NCBI GenBank assembly: GCA_950106755.1
Contig: OX467089.1
Location: forward strand, 4,900,501-4,964,500
Direction: 5' to 3'
Source of the DNA: Climacium dendroides
Taxonomy: Eukaryota; Streptophyta; Bryopsida; Hypnales; Climaciaceae
DNA length: 64,000 nucleotides
Shown: positions 12,610-26,469 of the stretch, in pieces
Layout: each line of letters begins with the position of its first letter
Numbering within the stretch: position 1 is the stretch's first letter
Notes under the pieces: model-generated
The model's input: only the letters and a program-made list of their open reading frames with translations
Told to the model about the DNA's origin: nothing
The model's database searches: none
Program-made: the position numbers and the translations under genes

Positions 12610-14610
12610 GCAGACCCTAATGCCTCAATAATACTATATGACCTTCAATGTCAACATACAGCACAGATGCAGATACGAAATTCCAAACCCTAAGTTCAAA
12701 CTTTAAACAACAGCGAAGTCTTTATTTTCCAATACTTAACATAGTAGAGCATCCGAAACCCTTACCCAAAATTGCAGTACAAACTGTCTTAGCGTCAACA
12801 ACATTCAAGATCCACCATCGGAAGTTGAGAAACACTGAATCCAGCAGGAACTGCACAGACATGAACGCCACCAAAAAATTGTCAAACAGTACTCAACCTC
12901 AAAGCGCACTATATGCAACTCACAAGCGGGTGAAAATTTCAGATGTGCAATGATTTTCTTTCCCTTGCTCATAGCAATGAACGCGCATTGGAGACTTGAA
13001 TCTAGAACTAAAATCAGGACATGGGATGTGCATTCCTCACTGGAGTGATCTCAAATTCGTTGCTAACAATCATCCCTGTTGAGATTGTGGATAGAGAAGC
13101 ACAATTTACCCTTTTTATCATGCTATTTCACATGTATTACTTATATAGTTCTATGATTTTAGGTACATTATATATAATCATGTTTTCCATTCTTTAAGTA
13201 TTCTATATTACATGTATCCTATAGATACAATTGTATCTAGAATTAATATATTAAACCCCTATATTTTATCTCACATAGTTTTTACATTTTTTGCCAATGC
13301 CCCCCAATGGATAATTTGAAAGTTACAATCAAGTTTGACCTACATGCATCCAATTGTTGATGAGGGGACCTCTAGGGATTAAATGATTACACCCTAATGG
13401 TAAGAGAAAAAAATTATAACCTTGTGGGTTTCAAAGAAGTTTAAAATATAATCCAAATGAAGATAAATATCACTTTACGATTTAGAGTTCATTTATACAA
13501 AGAACTAGTGAGATACAATTGTCAAAAAGTAATCAAGGAATAAAAGAACTCTACCTCCCCTATTGTAAAGAAAATACCCTTACATATTCTTTTCTAACAT
13601 CTATTTATTTTGAAGATTATACATCTACAAATGCAAGCATTTCATTTGAGTTTAAAATTATAGCTTGCTGATTTGTTATTTTTCACCTTGGTGAGAATGT
13701 AGCCTAGGAGAATCAACATTCACTAAGTGGCTTATGAACATTTTCAAGAACTAATTGAGGGAGCTACAATTTAGATTTTGGTAGTATATTTCTTATCAAG
13801 CAAATCGTGACACACAAAGATGATCTTCTATAGGACATTAAACAAAGACTCTCTATAAGAATTCATTACAATAATGTAAGAGGCTCCTAAAATTGACCAT
13901 ATAAAGGAAAATAGTCCTTTGCAGAAAAATGTGTTTAAACAAAGATTTTTAAAATATTTTTCATAGATAGGAAAATAAAATGTAGTTTAGTGGCAATTTT
14001 CATCAGAATTTTTAAACTTCAAATGAATTACATATACTTTTTTGAAGTGAAAGCACCATAGTGTTACAAACTAGTTTGTAACTAGTTGTGGTTATAGTGG
14101 TTAGGGTTAGTGGAGTTTTCTCTCTTTTAAAAACCACAAGAGAGTGTTTGTTTCTCATGTGACATTTTGTTTAATATTGATGGAATGATTTTGCCAGCAC
14201 TTATATGAGTTCGTAGTGATTATCATGAAACTACCTCAACGCTCATCTTATGTTGTGTCATGATTGATTTCCATAGTTAGGTCTGTAAATTTTACAATGG
14301 TTGATTCGGACGGAGCATTGATCACGAGATTGTTGATCCTTAACACGTAGGGGGCTATTCTTGCTTATAGATTAGAGCAGTTATGAATGCAAATAAGCTT
14401 GTGACAGAGTAAGTGATGTTTATACGACCACAATTTATCACCATATACACTTTGTTCCATGTGAACCATCCTTTACATTGTTTTTAGCATTTTTGTAGGG
14501 GTGGTTCTTATTGCCTAAACAATTATTGAATCTTTTCCTAGAGTGGACTTCAAGATTGGATGTTGGAGTGGGTTTTCAAGAACTTGTCCAAAAAACTTAA
14601 TTAATCTTCA
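12610..14610. other. Intergenic stretch, no gene seen
   Basis: Moderately AT-rich DNA between the 12-kb island and the Tc1-type element. The 101-codon plus ORF at 12648-12953 shows no family motif and is probably chance. Confidence 0.5.
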
Positions 14611-14615
14611 AGTTG

Positions 14616-16562
14616 TACAGTAAGGTCTACTTCATTTACGAATTCTTGTCTCACATTCAGCCATTCCTTGTGACTACATAGTTTTTTCGATTTCTAGCCC
14701 CAAGCTCTCATCCCAAACATCTGCCTCCGGCGCCCTATTCCCGCACCCTGTTGTGTACAGTAGTCCTCTACTTGGAGCTATTGATTTCTGCCCCAACAAC
14801 ACACTCCATGCACAATTAAATTTTTTTTTGTGATTGCACCAAAAACTCACCGGCATCATGCCTTAACTACAACCTACCCTACTGCTGGTCCTCACCTTCA
14901 ATTCCATGAACAATGACTACTGGTAGTCTTCCACATTGTCTTCTCCCATTACCCTATGATCCATCTCTTTCCACGGCCTCCTTGTCTCCGCATTTCAATT
15001 TGATTTGGTCTCAGGCTTCCACGCCGCGACTCTCATGTTGGTATCCATTTTTTTTCCCAGGGGAGGGGCTCTTATACCTCGCTAATCAGCTTGGTTGCCT
15101 CTTGGAGTAGCAAACATTATGGTTCAATTCTGATCACTCTTCTTTGCATTCGTTGGCAATTCTTCTAATTCGTCTCCGTCCCGACTAGCGCCTGTGCCTC
15201 AAATTGCCATCAATTCTACTCAATTTGAGCGCTTCTTTGGAGCTTCACACTACAAGATTGGGTCACTAGCGTCTATGGTTACAACAATTCAACTCCGATA
15301 TCACAATTGAGGTTAATTTTGGCCTTCAATTTTGCTCTCCATTTGAAGTCGATTCTATGCATTGAAATTTCGCATTTTTTCTCATTCCATATTATTTTTT
15401 CATCAGAGTATTTTGCGGACAAGGACATTAAGCGATGCTGAACGAGCTAGGATTGTTGGCATGAGAGAGGGAGGCATGAAATCTAGTCAAATGACCATTC
15501 TAAAACCTAAACTTCGGCCTCTAAAATTGTCTGATCGTAGTATGAGAGACCTCGATCAAATGATTCGTTTTCATCAGCGGTTGACATTGGCAACACTCAC
15601 AAGAAAATTCCATGTTCATCGACATATGATGCGGAGATACATTCATAGATTAGGATTTCGAAATTGTGTAGCACCAAAGAAGCCATACTTCAATGATACT
15701 CAAATCACAAGCTGGCTTTTGCTAAGAAGTACCGCAATTGGACAGTGGATGATTGGAAAAGAGTAATTTGGACGGATGAATCAAGTTTTGAGTTTGAAAA
15801 GAATTCCAAGCGCATTTGAGTTTGGAGAAAAACTCATGAGCATTATTCCTTGCAATGTCTTGTTCCTACGTTCAAATTAGAGAAGACTTCAATGATGGTA
15901 TGGAGGGGATTTATTGGATTTCACAAGAGTCGTTTAGTTTTTATGTCGCAAGGAGAGCAGACTGCAAGAGATTTTGTTAACAATGTCTATGAGGGTGAAC
16001 TGTCTCGATTCTATTTCATGCTCAACGAGCCTCATAAACTTACTCTCATGGAGGATGGTGTTCCTGTCCATCGCGGGAAAGCTCCGACAATATGGTGGAG
16101 CATTCATGGTATTGAAAAATTAAAATGGCTTGCAAACTCCTCCGATTTGAACCCAATAGAAAACCTGTGACACATTGTGAAAGATCTCTTACACCACCAT
16201 CAAAAGCCGAAGAACAAGGAAGACATGATTCAAACCATTAAAGCAATATGGGATGATGTTTCTTTAGAGATACTACAAACGTCGATTGCAAGCATGCCAG
16301 ACTAAATTCAAGCTACAATTGCGACCAAAGGCAGTAGTATTAAATGGTAGACAATGTAAACTAGAAATGGTAAATGTTGTATGATCTCAAATTTTCAATG
16401 TAAATATTTTTTTATATATTGAAGTACTCTTCCATACAATTCCAACACAACTTTTGGTTCAGAAATTGGTTCATTTTTGCACATAATATGGCAATCTGAA
16501 GTTTGTGAAATTTCAAGACAACACTGTTAAAACTCAGAATTCGTAAATGAAGTAGACCTTCA
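14616..16562 (+). mobile_element. Tc1/mariner-type DNA transposon with 25-bp perfect terminal inverted repeats
   Basis: A 25-bp core at 14622-14646 (starts AAGGTCTACTTCATTTACG) is the exact reverse complement of 16536-16560. The left end has TA followed by CAGT just outside the core (14616-14621), as in Tc1-family termini. The right end has drifted outside the core. Between the repeats lies a decayed transposase in the expected orientation. Total length is about 1.95 kb, normal for Tc1-type elements; the ~750 bp before the coding region is longer than usual. Confidence 0.88.
15390..16340 (+). pseudogene. Tc1-type DD34E transposase, frameshifted and interrupted
   Basis: The protein would bind the inverted repeats and cut and paste the element. 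A helix-turn-helix-like start (LSDAERARIVGMREGGM) is followed by a second DNA-binding part (LATLTRKFHVHRHMMRRYIH). The catalytic triad is visible: D in WTDESSFEF (about 15772), D in LMEDGVPVH (about 16053) and E in SDLNPIENL. Exactly 34 residues separate the last two, the Tc1 hallmark, whereas typical flowering-plant mariners are DD39D. It is broken by a frameshift near 15710 and stops near 15817, 16168 and 16303, and part of the first helix-turn-helix looks deleted, so it is inactive. Confidence 0.88.
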
Positions 16563-16569
16563 GGTGCTC

Positions 16570-18950
16570 ATAATTTTTCCGAAAGCCTGTTGTTTCTCAA
16601 AGTACTCATTTGACCCTCCTTAAAAAAATAGCTAGCTGAAATTCAGAAAATCAGATCCACCACACCATTCGTGTGGCTTGCTGCTCACAAAGAAATTCCC
16701 CACGAACTCTTGTGATGGACATTCAATTTGGAATTCTCTTATGAGCCTCGATCTGATCAACCTGTTACGGCTAAACCAAGCTGGCAAGATCTTCAACTGG
16801 ACAAGCACAATTGATCTGTCAACGAAGACGGTCTAGTACGTACGAAAGCTAGGATGCAAGCTAGGATTTCACGGAACGGGGAACTTCTTCTTCAATTCAA
16901 AGTCTTTTAACTGTTTCACACGAAGATTGTGCTTGTTTCTCTTACTGATACGGGAATATCGGAAATTTCACAGATGGTTTTACACTAGGAAGTACTTGGG
17001 ATCGAAAAGCTAAGCAGCAAAGCAGTGACAAAAAAATTTCCCTGTTGCAATTGGCAACACCCTATACCGGGAACATCAATTATCTGGGACCAGAGACGTA
17101 CAATCACAATGCACTCTGCTCCCGATTGACCAATGCCTTGTGTCTCAACGCATGCATGGACAATCGATCGCAGTTTCCGAATCGAAAAGTACATACAGAC
17201 TTCTATTTACTGTCACTACCCGTGTCGAACTGGCCGGTCCTAAAGTTCGTTTCTGTTCAACTTTGACGACTAACGTGCAGGAAGGAAGTTCCTTGGTCCT
17301 AGGTACTACGCCCTGCGCGCAGACAGTCGATCGAAGTAAAGATTAGGCCCAAGTCGAATTGATCGAAGTCGGTAATTTGCAGACACGTACATAGTGAAAT
17401 TAGCCATTCAGACAGAATTAACTAATATACTCAAGCTGCTTGAAATTAAACATCGATCAGAGCAGACCTTCTTCGATCCTCGATTGTAACAGTATGTTTC
17501 CGAGAGACGCAATCTAGTAGTAAGCCCACCAATTTCCTGAACCCGCGCACAGACAGTTGCAATCGCGGCCACGTTCAACGAATTTGACATTTGGAGCCCA
17601 TGCATGCCAGTCGAATTGCAGACACTCGATCGTGGATGAGGCCTTAATTCACAAGCTGCTGCTGATGTGTGGCATTTAATCCCTATCCCCACCTTGCAAG
17701 CAAGAAGTCAAAATGATGAAATAACGTGATCAACTTACGTGGTTGACAAGTGAACGTCGCCTGACACATAACTCAGAATTTCAGGCTTGAATTAATGTCC
17801 CCAATTAGAACTCTTCGATTTCTGATCGACTCCATTAATCGGTACAGACTTGCTTAACCTTAAAAGACGGATTGGTGACTGTGGAAGTCGTTCCTTTGAT
17901 TCTCATGTGAATAATTCGCTTAAAAAATTGCAAAAGAACTCATTGCAAAGTCAAAAGATCTCCCCTTTTTACAACAAAATTCCAAGGATGAATAGTTGCA
18001 TTTCCATCCTACTAGAAGCATTTTTTTTCAACCTTTGGGCAAAAAACATCATCATTGGTGTTTGAGGGTTAATGTAGTTATATTAATTATTGTGAGTTTG
18101 TGTTGGTGTTTGTTCAATTCAAATGTGCTTGACTCTGAAGTAATTTATAAATTGGGGAATTTGGAAAAATGGGACTCTTGTAGCATTAGGGACCTCATGT
18201 CGCGATTGTTGGAAGGAAGTGTGGGTGAGTGCCTTTCTCATCCTACCTTTGTTAAAGAAAAAAAGGACATCCATTTGCTTGCCAAAATATTTGCTTGCTT
18301 GTCCAATGTTAATTTTTTTTATATGGAGTATATATTTTTATTTAACCAAAAATTTGTAGTCAATAATAGAGATTACTCCTTCATATTTATCCTACATGGC
18401 ACTATACATTTGGTTACTTATTGTAGCTACACACCTAACGGTGCTTCGCTTCATAGGGTTTAGCCATTTAGGTACTATAATATTACTCTATATTATAATA
18501 TCCTACATGTAAATTAATTTTGTAAATAATTAGAAAAAATTTGGAACTTCTCTAAATATGAAACATTATACAACTGTTTATGAAACTCTAAAAAAATTCA
18601 TTGTTGAAACTTTGAATATTAAAAAATTATTCTCAATAATATTTTGAGAAAAAAGAAAAAAAACATTCATGTACAATTAGAAAAGTTGGATCATTTCATC
18701 AAAGTGTTGAAAAATTAAGAAGAGTAACATGTCAAAAGCCAAGAAAATTGGATAAGTTGTTGCCAAATTGTCCAAATGCCCAAATTAAATTATTTTGACA
18801 CCACGGTGCCGAATCTACCCTAAATATATAGTATGAGAAGGGAATGAAAAGTTACATCAAAAGGTAGCTCGCCATTCTCCCAACCAGCAATGGCCTTGAG
18901 GTCGCTACTACTACAATGAATATAGTCTACCATGGGGTATATCATAGTTT
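16570..18950. other. Intergenic stretch with a partial MITE arm
   Basis: No recognisable gene. Moderate-GC DNA at 16.6-17.9 kb holds scattered short ORFs without motifs. At about 17,960-18,015 a stretch including AGGATGAATAGTTGCA and ATCCTAC matches the terminal arm of the MITE at 56,067-56,356, so it is probably a diverged relic. I could not find its second arm. Confidence 0.4.
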
Positions 18951-18954
18951 TATA

Positions 18955-19205
18955 TTTGAGGAATTTTTGACTAAAAAGCAATGATATTTTTGGTAGGGAA
19001 TCTTAAGCAAAATAGTCTTGCTTTTCAATGGATGAAATCACCAATTTGCTACCAAATCTGGGACAATATCACTCTACTTTGGATGAACAAATGAAGTTTC
19101 ATCCACAAATTGCAAGTTTCATCCACTTCCATGCATGTAGAGAGCTTCATCCCTCCAGTGATATTGCTTTCTGCACTGCCCACAATAAAATAAATAAAAA
19201 AACAA
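18955..19205 (+). repeat. Dispersed repeat, copy A (copy B at 62,055-62,300, opposite strand)
   Basis: About 250 bp containing CTTGCTTTTCAATGGATGAA, AATTTGCTACCAAAT and GCAAGTTTCATCCA. It aligns over its full length with the reverse complement of 62,055-62,300. Its internal ATGs open a 119-codon ORF that is disrupted in copy B, so it is a non-coding dispersed element rather than a gene. Confidence 0.75.
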
Positions 19206-19209
19206 CCTG

Positions 19210-20610
19210 GGACTCCGACAACGTTATGCCCAGATTAAGAATGCTCAGCCCCAACCATGGATTCCGGGAATATCGATGTACCTCGCGGTGGTCAATATTA
19301 GCTGCTAGTCTGCATCCCAGTACACCATTGCCTAAAGTTATATATATGGTAGTATTTTTAGATCATTTTTCAAAGAAAGAAAAATAAACATGGAATGTAA
19401 CACAAGTGGTTTTGTCTTTTTCCAAGCATTTTTGAATTATTTATAAATTTTCAAAGATTAAGGACACAACACCTATTCGTGACCGTAGGTCTCCCCAAAT
19501 CTGCCCACTTTTTCTTTTTTTTTGACACAAGCAAAGAGTACCTTTACTACAAGAAAAAGAGAATAGAAACCCCAGCTGCAAGCGGCCTGGGGAGTAACAA
19601 AAGCAAGAACACAAGCCAAGTGAACTAAAATACAACATCACGGACAACGAGGCCGGCCACGCGGGGCGGGGTTTCCTTGCCCCACTACACAAATAAAACT
19701 AAGGGGCCGCTCACATGCTCACCCGGTGGGCAAAGAAAGCAACTAAAAGACAAGAACAGTGCCACTGATGATCGGTAAGCGTGGAAGTAGGAGAGAGAGT
19801 TCTACCGATCCCGGTGTATTCCACACTGTAGAAGCAGCATAAAAGTGCTTTATATCGACCCTGTGGACTTCTCCCACCCACCGATACATGTGAGGAGGCC
19901 CTAAGGAGGATGAAAGACAAAACCAGCACTAAGACCAGTGAGGGCCCAACGAGGTGCCTCCCCAATCAAATCTGCCCCCTTGCAACTTGTCAAGAGATGT
20001 GCAGATCCAAAGACTATGATAGGCTCTTGCAATAGAAAAACCATTTTTTTCTAGATGCATTCATTTGCTAAAGTGGTCCATTCAATTGTCCGTTCTCAAT
20101 TCAGAAACTTCCCGGACAGTGCTACTACCATATACCGCAAGTTTCACAAGTGGGCTGCGTATCCCTTACTTGATGCAGAATCACGGAAGCCAATTATAAA
20201 ATACAGACTGACATCGGAGCCCCACTTTCCTGTCAGACATTCCTCTCTCGATAAAGGATTCCAATACAGGATGATTCCGAAGTTACAGACATTTGTGTCT
20301 GTCTGCAGTTTGGTGTCTGTCACTGCGTTGGCTAATGCACACTGTGCATTATTTTGGGACCAGTGTCCTCCCTGTTGTCCTCACTACAGAGGACAGTTTT
20401 TGGAGGGTCAAAGTCGGAGAGGTCAGATTTCTGACAGTCTGGCAAAATTTCGCCAAAAAAAGAAGCCCTGAATAGCACAGACCTCACTCGCCCGACACTC
20501 GGAGCTCAGTAAATCTGCATCGCTCAGAAAATCTGCATCGCTCAGAAAATCTCATGTGCTCAACAATCATCCAAGATAATCAGTGTTGAGTATACAGTAC
20601 CCAAAATAGG
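19210..20610. other. GC-richer intergenic island with an 18-bp repeat
   Basis: ORFs on both strands (for example 19441-19692 and 19711-19965 minus, 20055-20471 plus) show no family motif. An 18-bp unit (AAATCTGCATCGCTCAGA) is repeated about 2.5 times at 20,511-20,555. I cannot identify a gene. Confidence 0.4.
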
Positions 20611-23600
20611 GGTGTGTCAGAGAATTCCATGAATCATTGGTGAATTGAGAGAAGACTATGTTTCCAACAAATGATTGGGAAAAGAATCAATGAATAAGAT
20701 TTTATTCCTCTAAAAACTATGTTTCCAACAAATGTGTACCTCAACCGTCCCTTTTGAGTTTTTTTTTCCATTTCCAAATCCAAATGCATCAGTCAATCAT
20801 ATTCTTTTTTTTGAGCCAAGTGGAGGCACTTCCAAGGACCGTTTAGAATAGTGGCTTGGGGGGCGGAGCAATGGTTAGATAACCGAGAAGCTACGCTAGT
20901 AGCAAATAGGTTATCGTACATAAGTGGTTGAACAATTTTCAATCACGACCTTTGATCTTCATGATGCAAGGGTGTAGGAAGCAAGTTGAAAAGAAAGAAG
21001 GTTATGAGTTGCAACTTGTAATGGCAATGGTGACGGGTTGTCATTAGATAGTGCCACATTAGCGTTCAAAAGTCAGCAACTAGTTATGTGGCCTTTCTTC
21101 CAAGAAGGTTTCAAATGAGTTTCATGGCGTTTTCATTTTGAAGGGCTTGAATTGAAGGAGGCCAATTTTGAGTGTGCAATTTTTGTATATACTAGCTTTG
21201 TATAATGGATAAAACGAGGTTTTGAAAATAGTGTGGCAACAATGTGTAGGGCCTTAATCAAGGCACTCTTATACACATTTATATTTTTTTCCTCTGTAGG
21301 CTTGAAGCTATTGGCATTGAATTGCCTAAAAAAACATTGGTTTAGAAGGTTGGTTATAGGTATCAATTCTACTTTTATTTTTTTATTTTTCTCAAGACAT
21401 ATTTGATGAATATTTTGATTTTTTCCTTGTGAAAGTCAATCATCTTAATTTCCTTATTTCCACACTATCTATAATTTTCAATTAATTTATATTAGTCTCA
21501 ATGGCCAAATTTTTTAAAAGGAAAAAAATTAGATTCTTTGACCTTAATTCCTAACTTAAAGAATGACAACTTCTTCCAAATTTGTTGTTGATTATACTTA
21601 TCTTCAAAGTTTTGGGTTGTCATAGTTGTATTTCCTTCAAATATTTAATATTACTTTGAATTTAAAATTACAAATCAAAAGACCTACAAAATCATAGTGT
21701 AAATCTAAAACAAAACATTTAAGTATATAGATATGTCTTTTTACTCTCTATAGGGGAAGAAAAAAATTTAGTCAATATATGAAACCTAAATTTGTGTTAT
21801 CACCATGTTATCCATATTTCTTCAAACCTATGGAATTTGCCATTGCAATATTTATAAGTGATTTTTGATATCTCAATAATCAATTTACTTCATTTATAAG
21901 ACTCACAATAATGATTCATAAGATTTTGTCTTGAGAACCTTCTCCCATAAGAAAATGTATCAACTAGAATTATAAATACTATGTGTTATATTTTTTTATG
22001 ATCCAACAAGGTTAAATTGAGGTAAATTAATTGAGGCAACCATATTCGCCACTTTGTTGGTATTAAGACCCTTTAATAAATGTTAGATCATAGCCCCTAA
22101 CATTGGATTGTTGTCATCCTTGCAAAGATCAATGACAATGTGAAATTTCATACATCTATATTCTTACAAATTTTTGTATTAGGTTTCTCTAACTTTGCAA
22201 AAGACGGATTTTAAAATGCTTCTATACAAATATTGTATACTTTAAAGATTGCAAGTAAGTTTTATTTCAAAATTGTTCTTTACATAAGTGGCCATTCAAA
22301 TATAAGACTTTAATAAATATACAATAAAAAAATCATGAAAAATTGCCACAATTAGAAGTATACATTAGAACTCTTTGGTATCACTTATACCTATTATTTT
22401 AATCCCGATAAAAGACCTAAAATAAACAAACTCTTTTCATATACCTCAATTCATGCCAACCACGTTGAAGTCATTTTCTTTCTTTAAACTACAAACACAC
22501 GAACAAAAGAATATTTTAAAAATCACTCATATTCAATTCACAATTGAATTTTAAAGGATTTTAATATTTTTGATTATTTGTGACTGTTGAATAGCAAGTC
22601 CAAGGATACCTAGGCAACACTAAAAATTAATGATAGTGGAAAGAAACAATTCAACATTCATTTTCAAATTTACAATAATTTTGACTTTCAAAAAATTAAT
22701 TTATATAGAATTTGGCTTATCACCTTGATCATATGTATCCTACATAGCTTTGCCAAAGCATTAATGGTTTGATTGAGGTGAGAAGACAGGCTATTTATAT
22801 AAGTGGGGTAGTAGTAGGTAGAACAACCCATATGGATTATGTAAATTATGATTTGTAAAAGATCAACCACTCATAGTCAGTCAAATGCAAAAATTGTGTT
22901 CAAATAGAATTCCATACTTCATTTAGCAAAAGGAAAAAAACTTTTTGCAAAAACTTTGACTATTGTAAATGTGAAAAACCAAGCTAAACCTTTCATCTCC
23001 AAAAAAAGGTTTGGGATTTACAACTCCACATGAACAAGTTCCTAAATGGAGGTTTTAAAAAATCAATGAAAATATCTCTTCCAACCCAACTTTGTCCATA
23101 AATATTTATTAGGGGATCAAAATCATAAATGGATTTTTGGAGCTAAAATTCATCTAGATTTATCACATTTTCCAAATTTTAATTTTTTTGAAAAAAATGT
23201 TTTTTGTAAAGGGAGGCAACCCATTTCTAACCACTTAAGTGTTACATTTCTTTGCGGGGCAAGTTTCTTTAGTGGAATTTTTTTGTGTTCAGAAATAGAG
23301 TTTGGAAGGTTTTCATAATTTTCAGATTTTTATTTCTCAAAACATGATTCCTATGAATTTTTTAGTTGAAAATTCTATTTGTTCCATATTGGTCATGTAG
23401 ACCTTCTTGTTTCCAACCAAAGATTGGTTGCAAAATCCAACAAGGGTTGGTTGCCATATTCAGAGTCTTGTAGCCAATCAAAATGCACTACAATTGCATT
23501 GGAAATTGGAGTATAAGTTATTACTATTCATCTCTTCATGTATAGAAAGAAAACAACCTATATTGCCAAAATGGAAGGTTGATCAAGGAATAGGTTGCCT

Positions 23601-23980
23601 CCCTTATGTTTAAATGAAGTATGAAGTTTTGCTTTGAACACAAGTACTATATTTTTACAATGAGAGGTCAAGTTCTCACCTTCAAATTATCCCATACCCT
23701 TTGAGGATTGATTAAGATGAGATTTCACTATAAAAACTTCTACATCCATAGATCTTGTTATTTGCTAGTGAAGTTCTTCTAAAACTATTTTGATAATGCA
23801 TAGTGAAATGATTGATTGATATTTGACTCAAAAATATTTATTTTCAATATGAATTCATATTATTTTTCCTTGATTTTTCTTGATTGGCTCCTAGAGTAAC
23901 TAATTTTGAAAAAATTGAACTTCTTTATAATTCATTTGCTAGATTTGTTTTCTTTTGTCTATAGAATTCTCAAAACCATG
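20611..23980. other. AT-rich intergenic stretch with a relic of the long foldback family
   Basis: No gene seen. Sequence at about 22,860-23,130 (ACTCATAGTCAGTCAAAT, then CTTCATTTAGCAAAA) resembles one arm of the foldback elements at 25.45 and 34.4 kb and is probably a diverged copy. Confidence 0.45.
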
Positions 23981-24449
23981 GCTGTGAACTTTAGAGGCTT
24001 TGTGTATTCTTGATTTTGGGAATTAGGAAGTGTATTTTATACCACTAGAAGCACATTTTTAAGAACGTTCCAACCAGGGGGGTTGGGGGCATTTTGTCAC
24101 CAATTCTGATATAAAGAAACAAATACTTTAATGTCCCTTCAAATATAATGCAATGGCATGCTGCCAAGGAACACAAGTTCTATAGTTAAAAAAAATGTTG
24201 GTTTGAACTATGTATTATATGTTGGCTTTGGAAGAAAAGTTCTTTAAAAATTTGCATCTAGAGTTTCATTGTAGAACCTTGAGCAATAGACTTTTGGGAT
24301 TTTGTGTGTTCTCAATTTTTGGAATTGGGAGACGTGTTTCATACCATTGGAAGCACATTTTGAATACATTTCCAACGGTATATTACATAGTGGCCATTTT
24401 TATTGAAGAGTCACAAGCTCACAAGAAGACTCACTAAGTAGTCAAATAT

Positions 24450-24890
24450 CCACTTAAAGTTACTATTTTATTATTTTGATTGAAGAGAATCTTTTAAAAA
24501 GGTGGATTCAAAAAGATTCTAAATAGCTTAGCAAGTCATACCAAAGAGTCTCTATTTGCTCATGCCCTCTTTACTTTTTTGAAGTGGTTGGCCATTTTTT
24601 TCTTCTTGGCATGTGTCTTATGGGACAATTTTTTAGAGCATCCCACACTAGGACACCAAGGTGAATGGGCGGGCCATGGCTAAGAAATTGCTCCATGGCA
24701 CACATACCAAGCAGAAAAACATGGCCAACCACTTCAAAAAGTGAAGAGGGCACAAGCAAATGGAGACTCTTGAACATAGCTCAATAAACTATTTAGAACC
24801 CTTTGGACCCTACCTTTTCAAAAGCTTCTCATCAAAAGTTGAAAAAATTCTCTTCAAAATAATAGTGTTAATCTTAAAGTGTGTCTTGTA
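24450..24890. repeat. Long foldback (MITE-like) element 1, unit 1
   Basis: An imperfect inverted repeat with arms of about 150-200 bp. The left arm at 24,474-24,620 includes TTCTAAATAGCTTAGCAAG and TTTGAAGTGGTTGGCCA. The right arm at 24,690-24,868 is its diverged reverse complement. The 68-codon minus ORF here is an artefact of the palindrome. A homologue lies in unit 2 at about 33,250-33,690. Confidence 0.75.
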
Positions 24891-25447
24891 TTTGTGAACA
24901 TGTGTCAAAGGAAGGTTTAACTAAGAATAGAGCAAACAAATACAACACCAAACTCAATCATACCTGAATTTGGGTGCTCTACGAAATTTGGTCTTGTATT
25001 TTTTTATAAACTCTGGCTCCTCATAACATTCAGTAGCAGCGAGGACTGCCTTCCCTTAGACATAATGATGTGGAATATTGCACACCATTTCATCCTCCAG
25101 ATGATATGGTGTGGAACATTCCACATCCATCAATTGCTAATAATCCACGTGTCACAAATTGTCAAAAAATTGAAGCTTGCTTGACTAGGACAAAACCGCA
25201 GGTAAGTTTATTAACAAAATGGGTAACTAAAAAAATATTGCATTCAACTAGGTTAGAAACAAAATTTATATTTAAGATTAAAAACTTAATGAAATTAGCA
25301 TTCTACTCATTGTAACTAATGCTTCAATTTCGTCACTACGTTTTAAACGCCTTTCATGATTTGTGATTCGGGAATGAGAAGACAAATCTTTATATACATA
25401 TGGGTGGTAGGAGGTAAAGCAAACAATGTGGGATAAATAAATTAAAG

Positions 25448-25905
25448 TTAGTAGGAGTTCAACCGCTCATAGTTGAGTCAAATTAAAGCAAGAATTCTAA
25501 TTAAAGTAAAATTTCAAACCTGATTTAGTCATAGTAAAATAAAAAATTTCAAAAAACTTTGGACTAAAAATAGTTGGGAAATCTATTTAAATTTCATCCC
25601 CAAAAATTTGTTTGATATTTCAAGCCTCCGATCAAAAGTTATGGACAAATTTCAAAGAGGGGTTGGAAGGAACATTTTCTTTTACATCTTGAAACATCCT
25701 CTCTAAATTTTGTCCATAACTTTTGACTGAAGGTTTGAAATATAAAACAAATTTTTGGAGATGAAATTAAAATAGATTTTCCAACTTTTTTCAGTCCAAA
25801 GTTCTTTGAAAAAAATTATTCTATTATGACTAAATGAGGTCTGAAATTCTACATAATCATAATTTTGACATTTTGACAATAAGCGGTTTAACACTCATTT
25901 TCAAA
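25448..25905. repeat. Long foldback element 2, unit 1
   Basis: Arms of about 200 bp meet near 25,680. The left arm contains ACTTTGGACTAAAAATAGTT and ATCAAAAGTTATGGACAAA. The right arm has the near-complementary TTTGTCCATAACTTTTGA and TTTCAGTCCAAAGTTC. Transcription would give a long imperfect hairpin. A homologue lies at about 34,390-34,850. Confidence 0.75.
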
Positions 25906-26469
25906 TTATCCCATATTATTTCAAGATTCATGGTGAAAAATTAATTTCAATATAAAAATGACATCTCCAACCTTTTCTCCTACAAATGTTTCCTAATCAA
26001 TTCCTTCATAGGACTACCAAATTTTTTTTTTGGATGGTAGAAGATTAAATGACATTGGGATTTTGATTCAAAAGATTCACATGGTGTTTGGCAAATCATT
26101 TTAACATTTCTTTGAATATTTGGTTGGTTGGTCTAAGATTTAGAAGGAAAAAAAAGAGAGCATAAACCATAAGTCTAATTGCCACAATCCTGGCACCTGG
26201 TAAGGTAAACCAGCCCATTGTGGATAGAATGTGGAGTTTGACATCATCTTTGATGCCTCTTTGGCGGCCAGGGTGAACCACCCCCCTCATTGCCCCATTT
26301 TACCCCTAGGGAAAACGCTGTGGAATTTTTTATGTGCAATCAGATGAATTTTTTTGCAAATTCTGAATTCACAATTAACCCCTGGCTGGAAAGTTCTCTC
26401 TGGCCCTGTTTGGCGCCCTTGTTCAGCGAGCCTGCCGTGGGATGCTTTTTATAAGCTTCCGTACCCCAG

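Noticed and set aside
19441..19965. Two minus-strand ORFs of about 84 codons
   Set aside because: Low-complexity Ser/Cys/Leu composition with no domain or splice support.
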